A DNA stretch of 64,000 nt from positions 141,541 to 205,540 of the forward strand of contig CAJNDS010002069.1 in the NCBI GenBank assembly GCA_905221605.1. The letters are read 5' to 3'. Every line of letters begins with the position of its first letter. Position 1 is the first letter of the stretch. This document shows positions 52,401 to 59,800 of the stretch, piece after piece. The notes under the pieces are model-generated. The model was not told the origin of the DNA, made no database searches, and saw only the letters and a list, made by a program, of their open reading frames with translations. The DNA comes from Symbiodinium natans. Its lineage: Eukaryota > Sar > Dinophyceae > Suessiales > Symbiodiniaceae. A program made the translations under genes and the position numbers.

Positions 52401-53862
52401 ACATGACGGGCATGGCATGACCAGTTCTACGTGGCAAACCTTCTGCGCTTTCTGCTCCAAGCGACCCACATGGCAAAGTCTCCCCCACCAGACGTGCCAC
52501 ACATCGGAGGCTCTCAGGATGGCGAGCCAGGTCTCCGGAGGCTCCCAAGGCTCCCAAGTCTCGCAAGGCTCGGAAGGCTCGGAAGGCTCCAAGACTTTGA
52601 TCGGAGGAATCGTCGTCGCCGTGCTCCGATCTGAGCCTCTCAACTTCTCTGCGTGTGAGTTGCAGAACTCATGCCTGAACATCAGCAATACCATCACATA
52701 CTGCCGCTGCCGCGGTGCTCAATGCTGCTCGCATGGGCAAGAAAGCCACAGGTCCAAGTCGTGCTATCTGCAAGCTTCGCAGCTTGGCGCCTTCCAGTGG
52801 TTGTAGCGACTGGGTCACATCCTGCAACACACTCACATCCAGGGACCTCAGTTGTGGAGAGGGTTTGAAGCAGGCGTCCAATACTACATTGCTATTGTCA
52901 CAGTCTCTTTGAAGCATTGTTGTTACTACTATTGAATAGTGCACCAAGCGACATGACCACAGGACAAGCTGACTATTCATGCAGGACCCTCCTCCCCCAC
53001 CCAAAAGCGGTCTTGCTTTTGGGAGTTGAGGGCCTGGCCTCTAGGGCTTTAGGGGGGCCTTGAAACTCTGGAGGCTCCTGGGGCGTGTTTCAGGCGTTTC
53101 GAAGCACACGACCCGCTGGAAGACGATGTCCAGATGACACCCCGGAAGCCCCGGAGTGATTGTGTCAAGATTTATGAAGAATCCGGAGACCCTGACATGT
53201 TTCTATGTTGGGCCGGACCTGGCCCTGCTAACAATGAGAAGCTGGTCCTTGCCAAGACTCTCCCTACAAAACAGGTTCTCACCTTAAGTGCATTCCAACC
53301 CTGTGAAGCCTGTACACCCCATGAGCCCTAAACTAGTGGAGTGTGATACCTGGCTCTTGAAGCCATGCGAAGCTCTCCCGGTTGCCAAGTGCTAGGTCAA
53401 TTCTGCGGGACACACCCTTGGAGTGAAGAGCTCAGAATGCGGGACAGGAACATACGCAGAGTGGTTGCCAAGCGCCCAAGTAGGCGGAAGGACAGCGCCA
53501 ATTGAAGCCTGAGCTTTTATAAGGCTATCGTTTCTTCACGGAGCTCCTGGTTCAGCGTTTGGCCCTGCTGGCAAGGCAACGGCAGCTTCTCAGGCAACTT
53601 CTGTGGCGGGCTGGACGATGAGCCGCTGCTAAGGTCCTGACAAGAGGGGGCTCCACACTTGAGAACGGGGGGGCAGAAAAAGGAGAACGTGCGCGGCAGT
53701 TTCTGAGTGAGGAACTGTGTGAAGATCGCAGATGGCGCCCAAAGCACTGATGGCGCCGCCGGCGGAACGAGACTTCGCAAGCTCTGGCGCAGACTCGCCC
53801 AAGACTTTGAAGATAGACTCCACCTCGTCCTAGGCACTTCACCATTTGCGGAAAAGAGAGAA

Positions 53863-53893
<31 letters not shown>

Positions 53894-56800
53894 AAGAGAG
53901 AGAAAGAGAGAGAAAGAGAGAGAAAGAGAGAGAAAGAGAGAGAAAGAGAGAAATAGAGAGAAATAGAGAGAAAGAGAGCACGATGAGACCACGGACCAGC
54001 AGGGAGCTAGCTGAATTTTGCTGAAACTAAGGTCGAGGCATTGATTCGACCAAGAGAACCCTTCACCTTCCACCAGTCCTCACCTGCTGCTCGGTCAGTT
54101 GAACAAACTTCGGTTTTGCTTTTGTTTAGCTCTAAGGTTTAGGGGCTTCAAACGGTAATCAAGGGCTGCGCCGGGCCTAGGAGCAGCTCTCCCAGGGCAT
54201 AGCCTGGCCCCAGAACCTGGCCCAAGCGTGGGGCGCGCTGTCTGGCGTGCTCATGAGTTTCGGGCCCAGGGCATCACAATCAGCGCTCCTGGTCCAAAGC
54301 GCTCGCAGCTGCCATGGACAAAGGCCACAAGAGCCTTCAAAGATTCTCTGAACTCCGGGTCGGCGCATTCCCAGATATCATGTACTGTTCTTAGGGGGAA
54401 ACAATGTGGGTGGTTTCGAGAATCGGGGACCCCGATTTTTGTCCCCCAATACTAGGATTCCCTTTTTATAGGGACCCCAATGAGGTTCCCGTAATTTCGG
54501 AAACCCCCATGTAACAAGGTGCAGAATGCAGGCCAGGTCGCATGCAAGGCACGCAACCGTGCAAGCCGCCCATTCTGAGCACGCTGCTCATTGCAGAGGC
54601 CATGCGACTCTAATCCATGGATGCTAGGTAAAGCTGCCTTGCTTATCAGCTAAACTAAACCGACTCAACTGTCAAACTCCTTTGCCATGTGTCAAAGAGC
54701 CTGTCGGCCGCATGCAACACAGAAGTAATTTGCCGTGACCTGGATGTAAGCAAACAAAATCAGAAACCTGAGAAGCAAGAGGTGCAGATGTACGGCGTTG
54801 AAGACGGAATACGGGCAAAGATGCTGGGTGGTCATAGAAAAGCAGCTCACGGCACGGGGGGAGCCATGCCTGGTTCTCTTCCAGGATCTCCACATCTTCG
54901 TCGCGCAGTCGCATGAGCAGCACATCAGTGCCTGCTGCGCCAAAGTAGTCTGGGGGCATGCATGATTCCGACCTCGACCACATTCGACATTCACGGGTGA
55001 TCCTAAAAAAGGCAATAGGCCATTGCCAGCCTTTGTGCTTCTCATAAACGAATTCCACTGCGGACCATATCCTGCAAGCTATGGCACAGTCATCAGGCAA
55101 GGTCTTCTTGAACAGCTACCAAGGATTCAAGTGCAACCCCACAAGTCTGCACCCCAAGTCCTGTTCAGCTTCGCAATGGTTGCTTCCATCTTTGCCCTTG
55201 GGATCAAGAAGTTCACCCTCGCTCAAGAAACTGCGTTGGATTGTAAAGTGCATCCCGTAAGACAGACACTCTTGCTTTGCTTGCTCACCGATCTCTTCCA
55301 CCTCCACTCCAGATGCTTTGTGTCAACAGCACTGCTTGCAGTGTCTGCAGGGGGCATTCCATACCACTCTCTCCCGAGCTCCCTTTTCCGGCCGCTGCCA
55401 CAAACCTGTGAAGTCGTCGCTGAAATCACAGGCTGTGCGCTTGCACCGCCACAGCCTCACTATCCGATCCTAGGTGCTTTCATGTACTCACCGATTTGTT
55501 TGTTCTGGACAGGTGCCATCGTCACGGTGGATCTGAGGCGAAGACAGCGCTGCCGCTGGCAATGAAACCGTCAAATGTATGCAGCGCTTGGACCGCTTCT
55601 TCAGCTCCCTTCAAGGTATGGACCACTTCCCATGCTGGCAGAAGTACCTTTGGAAAGGTGGATGGTCTACATATCGGTGATGCGTGAAGCGACAGCCGAA
55701 ACACCTTCTACTTGCTCTAGTCTCTGCCGCGGGCACGATGAAAACCACATGCCCCGGGCCGCCCAGTACAATCTGGTCCTGGCCAAAACTCACCACCTCA
55801 GTTTGGGTCCGCAGCACGCTGTGCGCAGCGCTTCCCTTGGGCTTGACATGCGTCACTCTGGTGCATCTTTGAAAAATGGCCGGGAGACGTGCGTCACAAC
55901 GCCAAACTTGCCAGTCGCTGAAAGCAGTTGCGACGTCTCCAGATCCCACAGCTTCAGCGACCATGGCTCCCGGATCCCAATGCCTGGATTCCAGTCTCAT
56001 GGATCGCAAGGCATTGGGTGCCCTCTGTGGCGCTCGGCACTTGAAGATGCAGACGCAGTGCTTTCAGTGATCAGCGCATTGCTTGCGGACAGGCGTCGAT
56101 CATAGCCGCTCGTGGCCAGCTGATCCCCCAAGCTGACAACACTGACGACACTCCCGTTGTTGGCCCGCCAGGCGCGGTCCACCTGGCAACTGCACTGCAG
56201 AAACATGCCAAGAAGACACATGGACATTCCAAGAGGCCTGGCCTGGCCAGCGGTCACGTTCCAGACGCGCACCCACCCATCATCGGAAGCCGCGATCAAA
56301 AGGTTCTGAGATGTGAAGCCAAGCGCCTGCTCTCATCCCGGGGTGTGATTGCCAGGATGGGGCGAGGATGTATGAGGATGTGGCAGTCATGTCCCGGGCG
56401 CCTGAATCATGACGTCGTCTGCCTGCAATGCTCGGTACCAGGTGTCTGATCTCCACCAGATGCCGATCAGGCCACTCTTGTCTCCGTGCGCGATCCACAC
56501 TGAGGCTGCCAGCGCAGTCACCATGTAACTGGAGTTGTACAGGATCTCGCTCCGAAACCCGGTGTCCGTCCTGCCTTGGCGTCCCCAAATTCGTTTTCAA
56601 AACACATCCTGCATGGATCTAAACCGCTACACTACAGTTGTGGATTGGACGGGCTTGTGGCGACGCATGTTAAAGCCGCGACATGCAAGCGGGGAGCTCC
56701 AGACCCGCACGGAACCATCCAACGATCCCGTAAGAAAGCGTGGTTTTGAAGAACCGTCACGCTCTGGCTGCTCTGCATGAACGGCGACCTTGCAGCGAAA

Positions 56801-59800
56801 GACTGAGTTTCGACCCGTTCTCTGTGCAGTACACCGATGCTTAATAGCTAACGGAAAATGTGTCCCTCTTTAAACACACCCTCGCCGCCCTCCCGACTAC
56901 GCCTATGAAAGACTAAAGGGGCCAGCCCCCAGGGCCCTCCTCGAGAGGAGGCAACCCTGTCAATGGAGCATTCCTGGCGCGCCTCTTGTAACACTCTTGA
57001 CTTGGATATCTTTGATCACACTCTTCGCAGAGCTTTCATGTGGAAGGTCTGGAAGAAACGAGCACTGTTTTGCGCTGCGCTAAAAGAAACGAATCGCAGT
57101 GTCGGTCCGCAGATGCGCCAAGCATAGTGCTGACCTCAACCGTATCAACGCCGTCGGCGATAGCAACTACATGGCGAACACAACGTACCATGAAGCGACA
57201 ATAGCCTTATCACTCGCAGCCATGATTTTTTGAGAACGTTGCATTCCCACCATATACGCCCGGATTTTCCAAAGCCGGCACGCGCTCCAGACTAGAAGTG
57301 GAACGACCGCTACAAGCCAAAAACATCCGTTTCATTCCCGGCACCCTTGGGTCAAGGACATCCCAGAGCCTGTAAGCGGACTAAGCGGACTTGTCGGAAC
57401 CACTCTCGATGATAGGAGTTCAAGAACTTCGCAGCTGGGACCTGTTCTCCCTCCCCCCGGTCATTGTTTATGACTTGCAACTCTTGTTCGCGACTCCTTG
57501 GAAGCACTGCGACTGCAAGAAACCCAATGTCCAAAGGCCCAGACTCTCCAAACCTCATCCTTGTGCTCATGCAGCATGTGCCTGCAAGAAGCATCGAGGG
57601 AGAAGTATCTACCGGTGCTTGAACTGGCTGAAGGCAGAACTGGGCCTCTCCCACAGAGCAGGCTCGCCAGTCATGTTCCAGGCATACCTTTGACTCGCTG
57701 GTTTAGGGTTTAGGGTTTAGGGTTTAGGGTTTAGGGTTTAGGGTTTAGGGTTTAGGGTGGGTTTAGGTTCTAGGGTTTAACTTTGGCCACTTTACAGAAG
57801 TCACGGTGGAAGGCCGGTTCGTGCTGGCAAGGCGAACAGAACTCGATGCATCGCACAACATACAGAAACCTGGTTTGCCGCAGAAAATTGACCGATCTCC
57901 ACTGTCTCTAAAAAGCTCGAGGGTGCACTGACTTTGTCGAGCGGCCTTGTGATTCCCATGTCTACTTCGAAACCGTCAAAAAGCAGCATTAGAGCCCGAC
58001 ATGGGCAGACAGCATAAGAGAGACAAAAAGGTTAGGGTTTAGGGTTTAGGGTTCATAAGGGTTTCGGGTTTAAAGAGCCCTGCTACAAGCAACATCGGCA
58101 ATCCCTGCTACACGCTGACTCGCACAACGTGCAAAAGATGTCAGTCATGATCATTCAACTTGGGTGTCGTGCGCAGCCTTGGCATGCTATGTGCAGCTTC
58201 GGTGCACCATGTGATCGAGCGCTGGAGCAATCAGCAGCTTGTGTCTCGGATCGGCGGCAATACCCCAGACCTCACTGCCAAACGCGATCAACACAAGAAC
58301 ACTCTTCGCACGCTCCTGCGCCTCCGCCTGCACCCAGCTGACAGCTTCCCAGGGATCCGGCCATGCCACCGACCGGCTCGGAGAAAACCATATCGCAATG
58401 GTAGGAGAAGGCATCCGGACTGGCGCTCGGCTTACCAGCTCCACCTCTCTCTTTGCTGCAGTTTCCAGGTTCAGCTTGGATATTTTTCTGCGCCGTATGC
58501 TTGCAATCGCTATGGTTGAGTATGGAGTCTACGCATTTTGAATCTTCGCCATCGCCAATTTGCGTATGGATTCTACGCATCTGTATCCTTACCATCGTCA
58601 TTTGTCAGGACGGATCTCATCGTGTGCATCGGTCTCCTTCCATGTTTTTGTATGGGTTCCATGCATGTGTATCTTTGCCAGCGTGATTTTTGCATGGATT
58701 CTGACCATCTGCATCCTCGCCAAATCAAATCAATATATGTATGTGTGTAGATATATATATATGTACATATTGTATATGGAATATATGGAATCTACGCATC
58801 TGTTTCTTTGCCATCATGATTTTTAATCCGGGTTCTAAGCATACCTGCACACTCGAATGCCAAGCACGCGCTGTTACCCCAAGTCCCCTGCCGCCATCGC
58901 TGCGCAGCCACAATGCAGAGGCAACATAGCTCCGGAGTGTCCTGGACATCTAGCAATAGTATGCCTAATTGCAAAATACGCGCACGTGCACATGGAAGGT
59001 TGAGGTCAAATTGGGCAATGCCAAGCAAGTCATGTTCCAAAGTTCTTCTGCCTTCGGTTTCTGACCATCGCCACCACACCGCCATGGGCTCGTGCGAGTC
59101 AAGGGAAGAGTAAAGTAACGTGCGCGATGCTTCTGCTTATATGCCTCTGTCAATGCTGTTGCAGCTTGCGCTCGGAGTTCTGTTCCCTCAGCCCATGGCC
59201 CTTGAGTGTCACAGCAAGTTTTGCATGGTACACACAAGCTTTAACCATCCTCCACCACCTGCAAAGCAGAAACTCTCCTTTCAACACAGCAGAGGCCTCC
59301 GTGGGAAATTTGTGGAGCTCCATGTTCCACATGTCCCGGAGCAGGAGCTCCTTGGTGACCTGGGTTGATTTGCAGAAGCGCGGGAACTCTTGGCCGGCCC
59401 AGGACCCGGCCTCCAGTTGTTTGTCACAAAGCGTCACGAGTGCTGACCAATGTCTGGGCCTAGCAAGACTGACTTGGGAGCGCCACAGAAAACATGATTG
59501 TCCCGCGAACAGTTTGGTGCTGGCCTCATGGACGGGTCGGAAAGCTCGCCAACCAGAGGGCAGAAGATTACCCATCGCTTGATGACCTGTCGCAGGCTCT
59601 CGCACAAGACATCACCGCCACACAGACGCACACGCATGCACCCCGCCGAGACTTTGGAAACTGGTGTATTTCCGTACTGTGAACTCGCGGGTGCATGTGC
59701 GCAGTTCATCTTGGTTGGCCTCCTGCATGCCAACGTACACATCCAGCTTTTTGTCCACCTTGTACTCCTCAACTTCAAGCTTGAAGCATCTAGCGGCATC

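Larger units (their letters stand above)
50200..53500. other. Dynein intron stretch, mostly without recognised exons
   Basis: Holds a 9-bp microsatellite (51171-51349), a telomere-type run (51471-51535) and open frames without motifs, including a 192-codon plus frame at 52228-52806 and a 179-codon minus frame at 50877-50338. Neither shows a recognisable family. The minus strand has several leucine-rich pieces that could be exons of the unidentified nested gene. Confidence 0.4.

Noticed and set aside
53517-54073. Leucine/serine/phenylalanine-rich minus frame resembling a membrane segment
   Set aside because: Its apolar part is the (GAGAAA)n tract read on the minus strand; only the sequence after the CCTAG acceptor looks coding.
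55023-55565. 180-codon plus-strand frame with hydrophobic stretches
   Set aside because: It is the opposite strand of dynein linker exons ([21 protein letters not shown]) and WD40 exons, which have clear family matches.
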